Assembly (NCBI RefSeq): GCF_026343955.1
Contig: NZ_JAPKNI010000005.1
Coordinates: 62,001-126,000, forward strand
DNA from: Kaistia defluvii
GTDB taxonomy: Bacteria > Pseudomonadota > Alphaproteobacteria > Rhizobiales > Kaistiaceae
Direction: 5' to 3'
DNA length: 64,000 bases
Under the pieces are notes generated by a model. That model was not told the DNA's origin, ran no database searches, and saw nothing but the letters and a program-made list of their open reading frames with translations. The position numbers and the translations under genes are program-made. The number at the start of each line of letters is the position of its first letter. The first letter of the stretch is position 1. Below are positions 9,691-18,918 of the stretch, piece by piece.

Positions 9691-10326
9691 ATGGATTTCA
9701 CTTTCGCGATCAAGACCTTCTCAGCCATGTTCGCGATCATGAATCCGATCGCCGCCCTGCCGATCTTTCTCTCGCTGACGACCGGCATGTCCCTGGGCGA
9801 GCAGCGCCGCACCGCGATCCTCGTCACCGTCACGGTGGCCATTGGCTGTCTGATCTCGGCCGTGGCCGGCACGACCATCCTCGCCTTTTTCGGTCTCGAC
9901 GTGAATCATTTCCGCCTCGCGGGCGGCCTGATCGTGCTCTTGATCGCGCTCAACATGCTGAACGGCGATGACAGCCCGAGCCATGCCGGGTCGGACCAGG
10001 AACAGAAGACCTACAAGAGCGCCAGCAACGTCGCCTTCTATCCGCTCAGCATTCCGCTGCTGCTCGGCCCCGGCACGATTTCCGCGCTCGTCGTGTTCGC
10101 GCACGAGGCGCGTTCGGGCGACAAGGTGATCAGCTTCCTGGGCGGCATCGTCGCCATCATCGCGCTGCTCGGCATACTCCTGTTCAGCGGCCCGTTCATC
10201 GCCCGCAAGGTCTCGCCCACGGTCATGAGCGTGACCAAGCGGATGATGGGCATGATCCTGGCGGCGATCGCCATGGAGATGCTGGTTGGCAGCCTGACGG
10301 CCCTGTTCCCGGGCTGGGCCCGCTGA
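9691..10326 (+). CDS. MarC family (UPF0056) integral membrane protein
   Basis: 211 residues from the ATG at 9691 (MDFTFAIKTFSAMFAIMNPI); the frame opens upstream at 9661 but the family begins here. Six predicted membrane segments, with the family signatures MNPIAALPIFLSLT near the N terminus and YPLSIPLLLGPGTISALVV in the fourth segment. MarC proteins are inner membrane proteins of unknown activity; the old link with multiple antibiotic resistance was not upheld. The gene converges with tgt, leaving only 16 bases between stops. A paralogue is at 18179-18835. Confidence 0.9.
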   Translation: MDFTFAIKTFSAMFAIMNPIAALPIFLSLTTGMSLGEQRRTAILVTVTVAIGCLISAVAGTTILAFFGLDVNHFRLAGGLIVLLIALNMLNGDDSPSHAGSDQEQKTYKSASNVAFYPLSIPLLLGPGTISALVVFAHEARSGDKVISFLGGIVAIIALLGILLFSGPFIARKVSPTVMSVTKRMMGMILAAIAMEMLVGSLTALFPGWAR

Positions 10327-10342
10327 CGCAGCGGGCGAGGCC

Positions 10343-11473
10343 CTACAACGGGGCGATATCGCCCCGCGCCCAGCCTTCCTTGGTCGCCAGGCGGAAATCC
10401 TCGAAGCGCCCTTCGTCGATCGCGGCGCGAATACCAGCCATCAGGCTCTGGTAGTAGGCGAGGTTGTTCCAGGTCAGCAGCATCGCCGCCAGCGTCTCGC
10501 CGGACTTGAACAGGTGATGCAGATAGGCGCGCGAATAATCGCGGCTGGCCGGGCAAGCCGATTCCTCGTCCAGCGGACGGTGATCGTCGGCATGGCGCGC
10601 ATTCTTCAGATTGACCTTGCCGAATCGGGTGAAGGCCAGGCCGTGCCGGCCGGCGCGGGTCGGCATCACGCAGTCGAACATGTCGATGCCGCGCGCCACC
10701 GATTCCAGGATGTCGTCCGGCGTGCCGACGCCCATCAGATAGCGCGGCTTGTGCTCGGGCATCACCGGCGTGGTGATCGAGAGCATTTCGAGCATGACGT
10801 CCTGCGGCTCGCCGACGGCGAGGCCGCCAACCGAATAGCCCTTGAAGTCCATGGCGGCCAGCGCCGTGGCGCTCTCGATGCGCAGGCGCGGATTATCGCC
10901 GCCCTGCACGATGCCGAAGATCGCCTTGCCGGGCTGGTCGCCGAACGCCGCCTTGGAGCGCTCGGCCCAGCGCAGCGACAGGTTCATCGCGCGCTCGATT
11001 TCCTTCTCGGTCGTCGGCAGGCCGACGCATTCGTCGAGCTGCATCTGGATGTCGCTGCCGAGCAGGCCCTGAATCTCGACGGAACGCTCCGGGGTCAGTT
11101 CGTAGCGCCGACCGTCGATGTGGCTTTGGAAGGTGACGCCCTTCTCGTTCAGCTTGCGCAGCTTGGAGAGCGACATGACCTGGAAGCCGCCGGAATCGGT
11201 CAGGATCGGGTGCGGCCACTGCGCGAAGGTGTGCAGGCCCCCGAGCTTCGCCACCCGCTCCGCCCCGGGGCGCAGCATCAGGTGGTAGGTGTTGCCGAGG
11301 ATGACGTCGGCGCCGAGGTCGCGCACCTGGCCCGGATACATCGCCTTGACGGTGCCGGCCGTGCCGACCGGCATGAAGGCCGGCGTGCGAATGGTTCCGC
11401 GCGGCATGGAAACCTCGCCACGACGCGCCATGCCGTCCTTGGCGAGCAGTTTGAACTGGAAGGTCTCGGTCAT
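10343..11473 (-). CDS. tgt: Queuine tRNA-ribosyltransferase
   Basis: 376 residues. It exchanges guanine 34 for preQ1 in tRNAs with GUN anticodons (Asp, Asn, His, Tyr), acting before QueA. Visible are the nucleophile and base-recognition segments [20 protein letters not shown] and GGLAVGEP, followed by the zinc-type C-terminal region. Length matches the bacterial family. ATG at 11473 overlaps the queA stop as ATGA, so the two are translationally coupled. The pair forms a queuosine module with the cyclophilin and coaD genes upstream on the same strand. Confidence 0.97.
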   Translation of the reverse strand: MTETFQFKLLAKDGMARRGEVSMPRGTIRTPAFMPVGTAGTVKAMYPGQVRDLGADVILGNTYHLMLRPGAERVAKLGGLHTFAQWPHPILTDSGGFQVMSLSKLRKLNEKGVTFQSHIDGRRYELTPERSVEIQGLLGSDIQMQLDECVGLPTTEKEIERAMNLSLRWAERSKAAFGDQPGKAIFGIVQGGDNPRLRIESATALAAMDFKGYSVGGLAVGEPQDVMLEMLSITTPVMPEHKPRYLMGVGTPDDILESVARGIDMFDCVMPTRAGRHGLAFTRFGKVNLKNARHADDHRPLDEESACPASRDYSRAYLHHLFKSGETLAAMLLTWNNLAYYQSLMAGIRAAIDEGRFEDFRLATKEGWARGDIAPL

Positions 11474-12552
11474 TCTGTCTCGTTCGGGAAAAGCAGCGAC
11501 GCATCGCCGTAGGAATAGAAGCGATAGCCGCCGGCGACCGCGTGCGCATAGGCCGCCCGCATCGTCTCCAGCCCGGCAAAGGCGGAAACCAGCATGAACA
11601 GCGTCGATCGCGGCAGATGGAAATTGGTCATCAGCAGGTCGATCGCGCGGAAGCGATAGCCCGGCGTGATGAAGATGCTGGTCGGGCCGTTGAACGGCCG
11701 GATGATCTTGTCCTCGCCGGCGGCGCTTTCGAGCAGACGCAGCGACGTCGTGCCCACCGCCACGACGCGGCCGCCCCGCGCGCGAACCGCGTTGAGCGCA
11801 TCCGCCGTCGCCTGCGAGACCTCGCCGCGCTCGGCGTGCATCTTGTGCTCGGCGGTGTCGTCCGCCTTGACCGGCAGGAAGGTGCCGGCGCCGACATGCA
11901 GCGTCACGAAATGCCGCTCGACCCTCAGCGCATCGAGGCGGGCGAACAGGTCGGGCGTGAAATGCAGGCCGGCGGTCGGCGCCGCCACGGCGCCCTCCTC
12001 GCGGGCATAGATCGTCTGGTAGTCGAGCCTGTCCTCGCCGTCCTCGACACGCTTCGAGGCGATATAGGGCGGCAGCGGGATGTGGCCGACCGAGGCGATG
12101 GCCTCATCGAGGGCGGGCCCGGTCAGATCGAACGCCAGCACCACTTCGCCGGCATCGCCCTTTTCGGCAACGGTCGCGGCAAGGCCGGAGACCAGGCAGG
12201 CGCGATCGGCGCCTTCGCCGAACTGGATTCGGTCGCCGAGCTGCAGCTTCTTGGCCGGGCGGACAAAGGCTCGCCAGCGGTCGGCCGACTCGCGCATGTG
12301 CAGCGTCACCGCGATCCGCGCCGAAACGCCGTCGCGGACGCGCTCGCCGAACAATTGGGCCGGGATCACCTTGGTGTCGTTGAAGACGAGCGCATCGCCC
12401 GGGCGCAGCATGTCGGGCAGCTCGCGCACGATGTGGTCTTCCAGGGCCGCGCCCTGTCTGACGACGAGCAGGCGCGCGGAATCGCGCGGCCGTGCCGGCC
12501 GGAGGGCGATATTCTCCTCGGGGAGATCGAAATCGAAAAGGTCGACGCGCAT
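11470..12552 (-). CDS. queA: S-adenosylmethionine:tRNA ribosyltransferase-isomerase
   Basis: 360 residues. It transfers and isomerises the ribosyl part of SAM onto preQ1-tRNA to give epoxyqueuosine. Family landmarks are the N terminus [55 protein letters not shown] and [17 protein letters not shown]. Start ATG at 12552; the stop overlaps the tgt start by four bases. Length is normal. A strong hairpin at 12567-12596 separates it from the upstream cyclophilin gene, so queA-tgt may have its own promoter or depend on read-through. Confidence 0.97.
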   Translation of the reverse strand: MRVDLFDFDLPEENIALRPARPRDSARLLVVRQGAALEDHIVRELPDMLRPGDALVFNDTKVIPAQLFGERVRDGVSARIAVTLHMRESADRWRAFVRPAKKLQLGDRIQFGEGADRACLVSGLAATVAEKGDAGEVVLAFDLTGPALDEAIASVGHIPLPPYIASKRVEDGEDRLDYQTIYAREEGAVAAPTAGLHFTPDLFARLDALRVERHFVTLHVGAGTFLPVKADDTAEHKMHAERGEVSQATADALNAVRARGGRVVAVGTTSLRLLESAAGEDKIIRPFNGPTSIFITPGYRFRAIDLLMTNFHLPRSTLFMLVSAFAGLETMRAAYAHAVAGGYRFYSYGDASLLFPNETE

Positions 12553-12566
12553 GGGGGCTCAAACAA

Positions 12567-12596
12567 AGAGGGGCGCCGTTCGCACGGCGCCCCTCT
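12567..12596 (-). terminator. Strong intrinsic terminator after ppiB
   Basis: A perfect 13-bp stem (12567-12579 with 12584-12596) and a four-base loop, followed on the minus strand by TTTGTTTG. It lies 15 bases ahead of the queA start. Confidence 0.75.
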
Positions 12597-12667
12597 CCTA
12601 ATCAGCCAGGCCCGCTATTGCAAATCGGCCGGCGTCATGCCGGCGATCGGCCGCAAGCCAGACGGGA

Positions 12668-13141
12668 TCACGCCACGTCGGCGGCGACCTTCATCGAGAC
12701 GATCTTATCCGGGTTCTGGACCGGCTCGCCGCGCTTGATCTTGTCGATGTTCTCCATGCCTTCCACGACCTGGCCCCAGACGGTGTACTGGCCGTCGAGG
12801 AAGCGCGCGTCGCCGAAGCAGAGGAAGAACTGGCTGTCGCCGGAATTCGGATCCTGCGAGCGGGCCATCGAGGCGGTGCCGCGGACATGCGGCTCGCGCG
12901 AGAATTCGGCCTTCAGCTTCTTGCCCGAACCGCCCATGCCGGTGCCGGTCGGGTCGCCCGTCTGGGCCATGAAGCCGTCGATCACGCGATGGAAGACGAT
13001 GCCGTCATAAAAGCCTTCGCGAGCCAGTTCCTTGATCCGCGCAACGTGCTGCGGCGCGAGGTCCGGGCGCAGGGCGATGGTCGCCGAGCCCTGGGTGGTC
13101 TCGAGGATGAGGGTGTTCTCCGGGTCCTTGATTTCGGCCAC
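12668..13141 (-). CDS. ppiB: Cytoplasmic peptidyl-prolyl cis-trans isomerase (cyclophilin)
   Basis: 157 residues. The start is a GTG at 13141 (Met-Ala-Glu-Ile-Lys), chosen because AGAAGGAGATAACC lies directly upstream; the longer frame reads into the preceding gene's tail with no family similarity. A cyclophilin fold with FHRVIDGFMAQTGDPTGTG, MARSQDPNSGDSQFFLCF and the Trp-containing QYTVWGQVVEGM, all active-site segments of bacterial cyclophilins. There is no signal peptide, so it acts in the cytosol. It follows the exported paralogue by 52 bases, the usual tandem in Rhizobiales. Confidence 0.95.
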   Translation of the reverse strand: MAEIKDPENTLILETTQGSATIALRPDLAPQHVARIKELAREGFYDGIVFHRVIDGFMAQTGDPTGTGMGGSGKKLKAEFSREPHVRGTASMARSQDPNSGDSQFFLCFGDARFLDGQYTVWGQVVEGMENIDKIKRGEPVQNPDKIVSMKVAADVA

Positions 13142-13193
13142 GGTTATCTCCTTCTGAGGGGCCGCGCCGGAAGGCGGCGCAGCGAGAGCCGAC

Positions 13194-13742
13194 TTACTTC
13201 GCGTCGGCGGCGATCTGCATCTTGACGATCTTGTCGGGGTTTGCCGGGGGCTCGCCCTTCGCGATCTTGTCGACGAACTGCATGCCGTCGACGACCTCGC
13301 CCCAGACCGTGTACTGGCCGTCGAGGAAGCCGCCATCGGCGAACATGATGAAGAACTGCGAATTGGCCGAATCGGGATTCTGCGAGCGCGCCATGCCGAG
13401 CGTGCCGCGCGCGAAATGCGCCTTGGAGAATTCGGCCTTGATGTCGGGCTCCTTCGAGCCGCCCATGCCGGTGCCGGTCGGGTCGCCCGTCTGGGCCATG
13501 AAGCCGTCGATCACGCGGTGAAAGACGATGCCGTCATAGAAGCCTTCGCGGGTAAGCTTCTTGATCTGCGCGACATGCTTCGGCGCCAGGTCCGGGCGAA
13601 GCTTGATCACGACGCGACCATCCTTCAGGTCGAGATAGATCGTGTTTTGCGGGTCGAGCTTCTCGCTCGCTGCCTGGGCAGGCGCGGCAATGAAGAGGAA
13701 CGCAGCGGCGATCGCCGCGAACAGGCCAAGGAAACGGGTCAC
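13194..13742 (-). CDS. Exported peptidyl-prolyl cis-trans isomerase (cyclophilin)
   Basis: 182 residues with a signal peptide (about residues 1-24, ending APAQA-AS). It is otherwise a close parallel of the downstream cytoplasmic enzyme: FHRVIDGFMAQTGDPTGTG is identical, and MARSQNPDSANSQFFIMF and QYTVWGEVVDGM correspond. The start is GTG at 13742 behind GGAGGTCTCA. It would catalyse prolyl isomerisation in periplasmic protein folding. The two genes look like an old duplication in which one copy gained, or the other lost, the export signal. Confidence 0.94.
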   Translation of the reverse strand: MTRFLGLFAAIAAAFLFIAAPAQAASEKLDPQNTIYLDLKDGRVVIKLRPDLAPKHVAQIKKLTREGFYDGIVFHRVIDGFMAQTGDPTGTGMGGSKEPDIKAEFSKAHFARGTLGMARSQNPDSANSQFFIMFADGGFLDGQYTVWGEVVDGMQFVDKIAKGEPPANPDKIVKMQIAADAK

Positions 13743-13785
13743 TGAGACCTCCGGTCGGTGGACGGTACCGCCTTTTGCGGCGACG

Positions 13786-14280
13786 TCAGGAACTGAATTT
13801 TTGTGTCAGCTTTCGGGCGACACCCGTCGGAACGAAGGCAGAGGCGTCGCCGCCCATCTTCGCAATCTGGCGCACCAGCGTCGCGGTAATATGACGCGTC
13901 GCGGGCGTAGCCGGCAGAAACACGGTCTGGATCGACGGCGCCATGGCGCCATTCATCCCCGCGAGCTGCATTTCATAATCCAGATCGGTGCCGTCGCGAA
14001 GCCCACGGATCATCACCGAGGCGCCGCAATCGCGCGCGGCGTCGATGGTGAGCCCGTCAAACGACGTCACCTCGATGCGCCCGGCCCCGCCCTCGATCTG
14101 GTCGGCCAGTTCGCGGATCAGCGCCACGCGCTCGTCAAAGGAGAAAAGCGGGGTCTTGCCGGGGTGGATACCAATGGCGACGACCAGCCTATCCACCACC
14201 GCCAGCGCGGCGCGCAGCATCTCGACATGGCCGTTGGTCGGCGGATCGAACGAGCCGGGATAGAGCCCTGTACACACCAT
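13786..14280 (-). CDS. coaD: Phosphopantetheine adenylyltransferase
   Basis: 164 residues from the ATG at 14280; a GTG two codons earlier (14286) is an alternative. It catalyses the penultimate step of coenzyme A synthesis, joining ATP and 4'-phosphopantetheine to dephospho-CoA. The nucleotidyltransferase signature [18 protein letters not shown] contains the T/HxGH motif, and the second conserved region [22 protein letters not shown] is complete. Length is typical. It leads the coaD-ppi-ppi-queA-tgt series downstream of gyrA. Confidence 0.96.
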   Translation of the reverse strand: MVCTGLYPGSFDPPTNGHVEMLRAALAVVDRLVVAIGIHPGKTPLFSFDERVALIRELADQIEGGAGRIEVTSFDGLTIDAARDCGASVMIRGLRDGTDLDYEMQLAGMNGAMAPSIQTVFLPATPATRHITATLVRQIAKMGGDASAFVPTGVARKLTQKFSS

Positions 14281-14482
14281 GATCACATCTCGCTCTCGGA
14301 CCGATGCCGGATTCTCACGTAAGGTTTACGAAGGAGAAGAAGACTTCTTAAGGAACCAACTTCCCAAACGCACATTGCTTCCCCAGATGAATAGCAAATG
14401 AACGGCGAGTTGTGATGCGGTTCATAGGCAAAGGAGCAGATTGCGTCCAGGTTCCGGCGCAACAGCACACGGAGGGCAAGCC

Positions 14483-14710
14483 ATGACGTCGTGGTTCCAC
14501 AGCATCATTCTCGCAACGTGCGCCGCAGCGACCATCGCGGTTGGTTTCGCAAGCGCCGCCGCCTACTCCGATCGGGATGTTCCGGCATCGAAGAAAGGGG
14601 ATCGCCTTTCTGCCGCCGTAGAGCTGACCGAAGCCCGGCTGATAACCGTGGTCGATAGCCAGAAGGGTTATTCCGTGATTACCCGCGTCCCCATCTCGGA
14701 CGCGAACTGA
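14483..14710 (+). CDS. Small secreted protein of unknown function
   Basis: 75 residues. ATG at 14483 has GGAGGG seven bases upstream, which decides the start over the longer open frame at 14441. The N terminus TSWFHSIILATCAAATIAVGFASA is a convincing signal peptide, leaving about 50 mature residues rich in charged and Val/Ile positions and no cysteine. It does not match a family I recognise. It is flanked by coaD and gyrA, both on the opposite strand, so it is a single-gene unit. Confidence 0.65.
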   Translation: MTSWFHSIILATCAAATIAVGFASAAAYSDRDVPASKKGDRLSAAVELTEARLITVVDSQKGYSVITRVPISDAN

Positions 14711-14768
14711 GGGTTTCCCCTCGCTCCTGCAAGACCCCCAAAACACCCCAGGACTATATCCTCGTGAC

Positions 14769-14798
14769 GACGCCGGCCTTTCCCCTGAGGCCGGCGTC
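14769..14798 (-). terminator. Hairpin between the small secreted gene and gyrA
   Basis: A perfect 11-bp stem (14769-14779 with 14788-14798) and an 8-base loop lie between the two convergent stops. There is no marked T-tract on either strand, so it may be a bidirectional or Rho-assisted end. Confidence 0.45.
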
Positions 14799-14817
14799 AT
14801 CGTATTGGCGATCGTAC

Positions 14818-17628
14818 TCAGCCTTCGGCCGGCGTATCGGGCGCCGGCGGCGCATCCGGCGACGGCGGAACATCGGAGGCCGGAGCCTCTGCTTCGGGCT
14901 CGTCGTCCTCGACATCCGTCAGGCGATCGACGGAAACGACCTTTTCCTTGTCGCTCGTGTTGAAGACGATAACGCCCTGCGAGCCTCGCCCGACGATCCG
15001 GACAGGCTTGTCGCCGCCAACCGGCATGCGGATCATCTGTCCGGCATCGGTGACCAGCATGATCTGGTCGGAATCTTCCACCGGGAAAGAAGCGATCAGC
15101 TCGCCGTTCCGTTCGTTCACCGCCATGGCGACGATGCCCTTGCCGCCGCGACCCGTGATCCGGTACTCGAAGGACGAGGTCCGCTTGCCGTAGCCGTTCT
15201 CGGAAATCGTCAGCACGAACTGCTCCGCGGCGCTCATCTCGGCATAGCGCGCCTGCGGCAACGTCGCGTTGCCGGGCACCTCGTCGGCATCGTGCTCGAT
15301 GACCGTCGCATCCTCGACCTCGCCGCGCACCGCGCGGCTCATCTTCAGATAGGCCGACCGCTCGTCGCCATTGGCGTCGAAGTGATGCAGGATCGCCATC
15401 GAGATGATGCGGTCGCCCTCGGCCAGCGAAATGCCGCGCACGCCGGTCGAGTCGCGTCCCTTGAAGACACGGACATCGGTGACGGCGAAGCGGATGCACT
15501 GCCCCTTCGCGGTGGTCAACAGCACGTCATCATGCTCGGAACAGAGCTGGACGTCGACGATCGCGTCGCCTTCCTCGTCGAACTTCATGGCAATCTTGCC
15601 ATTGCGGTTCACCTGGACGAAGTCGGAAAGCTTGTTGCGGCGAACCGTGCCGCGCGTCGTCGCGAACATCACGTCGAGCGTCGCCCACTGATCCTCATCC
15701 TCGGGCAGCAGCAGGATCGAAGTGATCCGCTCGCCTTCCTGGAGCGGCAGCAGGTTGTTCAGGAACTTTCCGCGCGCCTGCGGCGCGGCCAGAGGCAGGC
15801 GCCAGACCTTCATCTTGTAGGCGATGCCGCGCGACGAGAAGAACACGACGGGCGTATGCGTGTTGGTGACGAACAGACGGGTGACGAAATCCTCGTCCTT
15901 CGTCGCCATGCCGGAGCGACCCTTGCCGCCGCGATGCTGGGCCCGGTAGGTCACCAGCGGCACGCGCTTGATGTAGCCCTCATGGCTGACGGTGACGACC
16001 ATGTCTTCGCGCTGGATGAGGTCTTCATCCTCGAAGTCGATGCCGCCGTCGAGGATCTCGGTCTTGCGCGGGGTGGCGAATTCATCGCGCACCGCGACCA
16101 GCTCTTCGCGGATGATCGCGACGATGCGGGCCCGTGAACGCAGGATCTCGAGATAGTCGGCGATCTCGGCGCCGAGCTTGTTCAACTCCTCGGCGATTTC
16201 ATCGCGTCCCAGAGCCGTCAGGCGCTGCAGTCGCAGATCGAGGATCGCGCGCGCCTGGGTTTCCGACAGCTGGTAGGTGTTGTCGGCGGCCAGCTTGTGG
16301 CGTGGGTCGTCGATCAGCGCCACGAGCGGCGCGATATCCGCCGCCGGCCAATGCCGTTCCATCAACCGCTCGCGCGCCGTCGACGGATCGGGTGCGGTGC
16401 GGATCAGATGGATGACTTCGTCGATATTGGCGACGGCGATGCCGAGGCCGACCAAGACGTGGGCCCGGTCGCGGGCCTTGTTGAGCAGGAAGCGGGTACG
16501 CCGGGCAACGACTTCCTCGCGGAAGGCGACGAAGGCCTGGATGAGGTCCTTCAGGTTCATCAGCTGCGGCTTGCCGCCGGTCAGCGCCACCATATTGACG
16601 CCAAACGACGTCTGCAGCGGCGAATAGCGATAGACCTGGTTCAGCACCACATCGGCCACGGCGTCGCGCTTCAGCTCGATGACGACGCGCATGCCAAGGC
16701 GATCGGACTCGTCGCGGATGTCGGAGATGCCCTCGATCCGCTTGTCGCGGACGAGTTCGGCGATCTTCTCGATCATCGTCGCCTTGTTCACCTGGTACGG
16801 GATCTCATGGATGATGAGAGCCTCGCGTTCCTTGCGAACCGTCTCGATCGTCACGCGACCGCGCATCAGAACCGAACCGCGGCCTTCGTGATAGGCGGAG
16901 CGGATGCCCGCCCGGCCAATGATCAGGCCGGCCGTGGGGAAGTCCGGCCCCGGAATGATTTCCATCAGCTCTTCGATGCTGATGCCCGGATTTTCCAGAT
17001 AGGCGATGCAGCCGTCGATGACCTCGCCCAGATTGTGCGAGGGAATGTTGGTGGCCATGCCGACGGCGATGCCGCCGGCGCCGTTGACGAGCAGGTTCGG
17101 GAAGCGGGCCGGCAGGACGACGGGCTCGCGCTCCGAGCTATCGTAGTTGTCCTGGTAGTCGACCGTATCCTTGTCGATGTCGTCGAGCAGCGCATGCGCA
17201 GCCTTGGCCAGGCGAACTTCGGTGTAACGCATGGCGGCCGGGCTATCGCCGTCGACCGAGCCGAAATTGCCCTGGCCATCGGCCAGCATCACGCGCATGG
17301 AGAAATCCTGCGCCATGCGGACCAGCGCGAAATAGATCGAAGCGTCGCCGTGCGGATGGTACTTACCGATCACGTCACCGACGACGCGGGCCGACTTGCG
17401 ATACGACTTGTTCCAGTCGTAGCCGTTCTCGTGCATCGAATAGAGAATGCGGCGGTGCACCGGCTTGAGGCCGTCGCGCGCATCGGGAAGCGCACGACTC
17501 ACGATCACGCTCATCGCGTAATCGAGATAGCTCCGCTTCATCTCATCGGTGATGGAGATCGTTTCGTTGTCGGATGGGCGGCCATCGCCCGGCTCATCGG
17601 GGCGTGGCGGCTCGTGGGTATCGGACAA
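14818..17628 (-). CDS. gyrA: DNA gyrase subunit A
   Basis: 936 residues. The breakage-reunion subunit of gyrase, introducing negative supercoils together with GyrB (not in this window). The catalytic Tyr is in [10 protein letters not shown], the GyrA box motif appears as QRGGKG-like [13 protein letters not shown] in the C-terminal beta-pinwheel, and a Pro/Glu/Asp-rich tail follows. The start is TTG at 17628, with GGAAAA upstream and a good promoter 33 bases further back. In the quinolone-determining region the sequence is [15 protein letters not shown]: Ala replaces the E. coli Ser83 equivalent and Phe replaces Asp87. Length is slightly above E. coli GyrA because of the acidic tail. Confidence 0.98.
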   Translation of the reverse strand: MSDTHEPPRPDEPGDGRPSDNETISITDEMKRSYLDYAMSVIVSRALPDARDGLKPVHRRILYSMHENGYDWNKSYRKSARVVGDVIGKYHPHGDASIYFALVRMAQDFSMRVMLADGQGNFGSVDGDSPAAMRYTEVRLAKAAHALLDDIDKDTVDYQDNYDSSEREPVVLPARFPNLLVNGAGGIAVGMATNIPSHNLGEVIDGCIAYLENPGISIEELMEIIPGPDFPTAGLIIGRAGIRSAYHEGRGSVLMRGRVTIETVRKEREALIIHEIPYQVNKATMIEKIAELVRDKRIEGISDIRDESDRLGMRVVIELKRDAVADVVLNQVYRYSPLQTSFGVNMVALTGGKPQLMNLKDLIQAFVAFREEVVARRTRFLLNKARDRAHVLVGLGIAVANIDEVIHLIRTAPDPSTARERLMERHWPAADIAPLVALIDDPRHKLAADNTYQLSETQARAILDLRLQRLTALGRDEIAEELNKLGAEIADYLEILRSRARIVAIIREELVAVRDEFATPRKTEILDGGIDFEDEDLIQREDMVVTVSHEGYIKRVPLVTYRAQHRGGKGRSGMATKDEDFVTRLFVTNTHTPVVFFSSRGIAYKMKVWRLPLAAPQARGKFLNNLLPLQEGERITSILLLPEDEDQWATLDVMFATTRGTVRRNKLSDFVQVNRNGKIAMKFDEEGDAIVDVQLCSEHDDVLLTTAKGQCIRFAVTDVRVFKGRDSTGVRGISLAEGDRIISMAILHHFDANGDERSAYLKMSRAVRGEVEDATVIEHDADEVPGNATLPQARYAEMSAAEQFVLTISENGYGKRTSSFEYRITGRGGKGIVAMAVNERNGELIASFPVEDSDQIMLVTDAGQMIRMPVGGDKPVRIVGRGSQGVIVFNTSDKEKVVSVDRLTDVEDDEPEAEAPASDVPPSPDAPPAPDTPAEG

Positions 17629-17660
17629 GTTATTTTCCGGAATCAGTTTCGATTGCGGAC

Positions 17661-17689
17661 ATCATAGAGACCCCGTGTGGCGGCTTCAA
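17661..17689 (-). promoter_or_regulatory. Probable sigma-70 promoter of gyrA
   Basis: On the minus strand TTGAAG (17684-17689) is followed after exactly 17 bases by TATGAT (17661-17666), giving a leader of about 25 bases before the TTG start at 17628. Confidence 0.65.
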
Positions 17690-18178
17690 GGAATCCCGCC
17701 AGAATGCCGGAATTCCCTGCATTTCGGCGCGATCCGGACATGCGATCCGGACACGCGGCGCACGGGCCGGGCGTTCCCACGTCCGGCATCCTTCGGAAGG
17801 TCCGTTCCGGCACCCGGCTGGGGGACGATAACCGGGCCTCCCGGGCGACGTCCCGGTCCGGATCCGCCGCCGGCGCAACCTTGATGGCCCGCCAGGCAAT
17901 TCATCCGCCGCATCGCCGGATGGCCACCCCCTTTGATGCCGCAGCGGGACAAGCGAGGCGGCCGTCGCCACAAACCAGGTGAGGTGCCGCCTGCCCGAGT
18001 TCCTTGGCTTCTGCACCCGATTCCCCCGAACACAAACGACACGAGCCGGGGGAAGCGGCCTCATCAACCGCCCATGCAATCCTGGGCAAGGGTGAACGAC
18101 ACCGGGTGGCTTGCCGGGATGGATGACAGCAGCCGGCATACGCTGCTATGACCGGATCAGCCTGGCGGGTGGAGCAAC
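17690..18178. other. Gene-poor gap between gyrA and the second MarC gene
   Basis: About 490 bases. Open frames exist on both strands but have no ribosome sites, no recognisable domains and an Arg/Pro/Gly composition typical of chance frames in GC-rich DNA. Apart from the gyrA promoter at its left edge and the GGTGGAG ribosome site for the next gene at the right, I see no convincing structure. Confidence 0.5.
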
Positions 18179-18835
18179 GTGTTCGATTATCTTCTCAATG
18201 CGCTGATCACCCTGTTCGTCACCATCGACCCGATCGGTCTGGCGCCGATCTTCGTCGGGCTGACGCGTGGCATGAGCCGAGGCCAGCGCCGCCAGACGGC
18301 GATCCGCGCCACGGTGACCGCAACGATCATCCTCTACGCCTTTGCCCTGATCGGCGAGGGCCTGCTGACCTTCCTCGGCATCTCGCTGGCGGCATTCCGC
18401 ATCGCCGGCGGCCTGCTGCTGTTCTGGATCGCCTTCGAAATGGTGTTCGAGCGCCGCGACCAGCGCAAGCTGGCCAATGCGCAGAAGGCAATCGAGGAGG
18501 AACGCGTGCATGAGCTGGCGGATATCCAACACCTCGCCGTTTTCCCGCTCGCCATCCCCCTGATTGCCGGCCCCGGCGCGATCTCGGCCACCATCCTGAT
18601 CGCTGCCTCGGCCCCGAGCGCCCTCGGCCTGATCGGCCTGCTGGTGATCATCGGCGCCATGATCGGCGCTTGCCTGGTGGTGTTCCTGCTCGCCGGCCCG
18701 CTCGACCGACTGCTCGGAACGACCGGCCGCATCGTGCTGACGCGCCTCCTTGGCGTGCTGCTTTCGGCCCTTGCCGTTCAGTTTGTCGCCGACGGCGTCA
18801 CGGAGATCGCCAGGGCGGCGATGCGCGCCGGCTGA
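18179..18835 (+). CDS. MarC family (UPF0056) integral membrane protein, second copy
   Basis: 218 residues starting with GTG at 18179 behind GGTGGAGCAAC. Six hydrophobic segments with the family signatures FVTIDPIGLAPIFVGLTRGM at the N terminus and FPLAIPLIAGPGAISATIL in the fourth segment. A charged loop of about 25 residues (ERRDQRKLANAQKAIEEER) separates the halves and is longer than in the copy at 9691. Molecular function is unknown for the whole family. The next gene, a CHAD protein, starts 83 bases downstream on the same strand. Confidence 0.9.
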   Translation: MFDYLLNALITLFVTIDPIGLAPIFVGLTRGMSRGQRRQTAIRATVTATIILYAFALIGEGLLTFLGISLAAFRIAGGLLLFWIAFEMVFERRDQRKLANAQKAIEEERVHELADIQHLAVFPLAIPLIAGPGAISATILIAASAPSALGLIGLLVIIGAMIGACLVVFLLAGPLDRLLGTTGRIVLTRLLGVLLSALAVQFVADGVTEIARAAMRAG

Positions 18836-18918
18836 CGCCCCTTTCGGCCAGGCGGGGAACCGTCTAGAGATGCCACGCCCCCGGCAGGCGCGCTCGCCGG
18901 CGGCCGAGAAAGGCGAAC

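Noticed and set aside
17630-18139. 169-codon minus-strand frame in the gyrA upstream region
   Set aside because: No recognisable domain or ribosome site, composition typical of chance frames, and it overlaps the gyrA promoter.
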